Assembly (NCBI RefSeq): GCF_900129545.1
Contig: NZ_FQWB01000006.1
Span: 62,001-126,000 of the forward strand
DNA: 64,000 bases
Direction: 5' to 3'
Origin: Flavobacterium fluvii
GTDB taxonomy: Bacteria > Bacteroidota > Bacteroidia > Flavobacteriales > Flavobacteriaceae
Shown: piece after piece, positions 63,319-64,000 of the stretch
How the letters are laid out: each line of letters begins with the position of its first letter
How positions within the stretch are numbered: position 1 is the stretch's first letter
Translations under genes and position numbers: made by a program
Notes under the pieces: model-generated
Database searches by the model: none
Told to the model about the DNA's origin: nothing
Seen by the model: only the letters and a program-made list of their open reading frames with translations

Positions 63319-64000
<682 letters not shown>

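Overview
The window looks like chromosome of a Flavobacterium-like member of the Bacteroidota (Flavobacteriaceae). The support is AT-rich composition, promoters of the TTTG-N19/20-TAnnTTTG type, type IX secretion (T9SS) C-terminal sorting domains on two exported proteins, a bacillithiol gene (bshB1), menaquinone genes, and many lipoproteins and short intergenic palindromes of the kind common in this group. No phage, transposase, rRNA operon or CRISPR array is seen. One tRNA gene (His) is present. Two genes run off the window: a TolC-like gene at the left edge and leuA at the right edge.

Layout. 1-5383 (+): an EmrAB-TolC-like drug efflux set (TolC, HlyD/EmrA, 14-TM MFS), then a small pore-loop ion channel and an AI-2E family permease. 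5425-5545: a perfect 29-bp terminator hairpin followed by a repeat-like segment that supplies the last codons of a DUF2971 gene. 6368-14849 (-): fatty acid degradation, with acyl-CoA synthetase, a MarR regulator, then fadN-fadA-fadE in the order of the Bacillus fadNAE operon. An S23/IVP four-helix-bundle cassette and a palindromic element interrupt the set. 14943-20049 (-): a PAS histidine kinase and a run of poorly known envelope genes (lipoprotein, zinc ribbon, PEGA protein, secreted protein, beta-propeller). 20354-27513: an outer-membrane barrel, purL, a T9SS-secreted endonuclease I and a beta-helix lipoprotein.

27633-29922 (+): hotdog thioesterase and isochorismate synthase (menaquinone), then bshB1. 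29984-34086: tRNA-His followed by a compact segment with SRPBCC, YegP and an arsenic resistance set (arsR, DUF6428, arsC-type reductase, ACR3). A second, diverged copy of the tRNA-His tail and terminator closes the segment. 34168-39800: small exported proteins, an M28 peptidase, dienelactone hydrolase, ornithine aminotransferase, an HD hydrolase and a VOC protein. 39872-42518 (+): a sulfur-handling group (TauE/SafE exporter, persulfide-dioxygenase-like MBL with two rhodanese domains, thioredoxin).

42599-49593 (+): a TetR-controlled efflux operon (TolC, HlyD lipoprotein, two ATPases, two ABC-2 permeases) with a double palindrome at its promoter. 49647-53061: YciI-like protein, a peptidase-MA-like zinc protease, a stand-alone LigD-type 3'-phosphoesterase, a DUF155 protein and a small secreted protein. 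53231-57626: a fused alpha/beta branched-chain 2-oxoacid dehydrogenase E1, a DUF885 lipoprotein, and a decayed E1 copy that lost its start codon and exactly 1587 bp between two CCATTT microhomologies. 57934-64000: a 1219-residue Ig-like surface protein with a type C T9SS signal, a helical conserved protein and the start of leuA.

The observations most worth following are the E1 deletion pseudogene, the tRNA-His tail duplication bracketing the ars genes, the IVP cassette inside the fad operon, the repeat-derived end of the DUF2971 gene, and the uncharacterised envelope cluster at 16311-20049.
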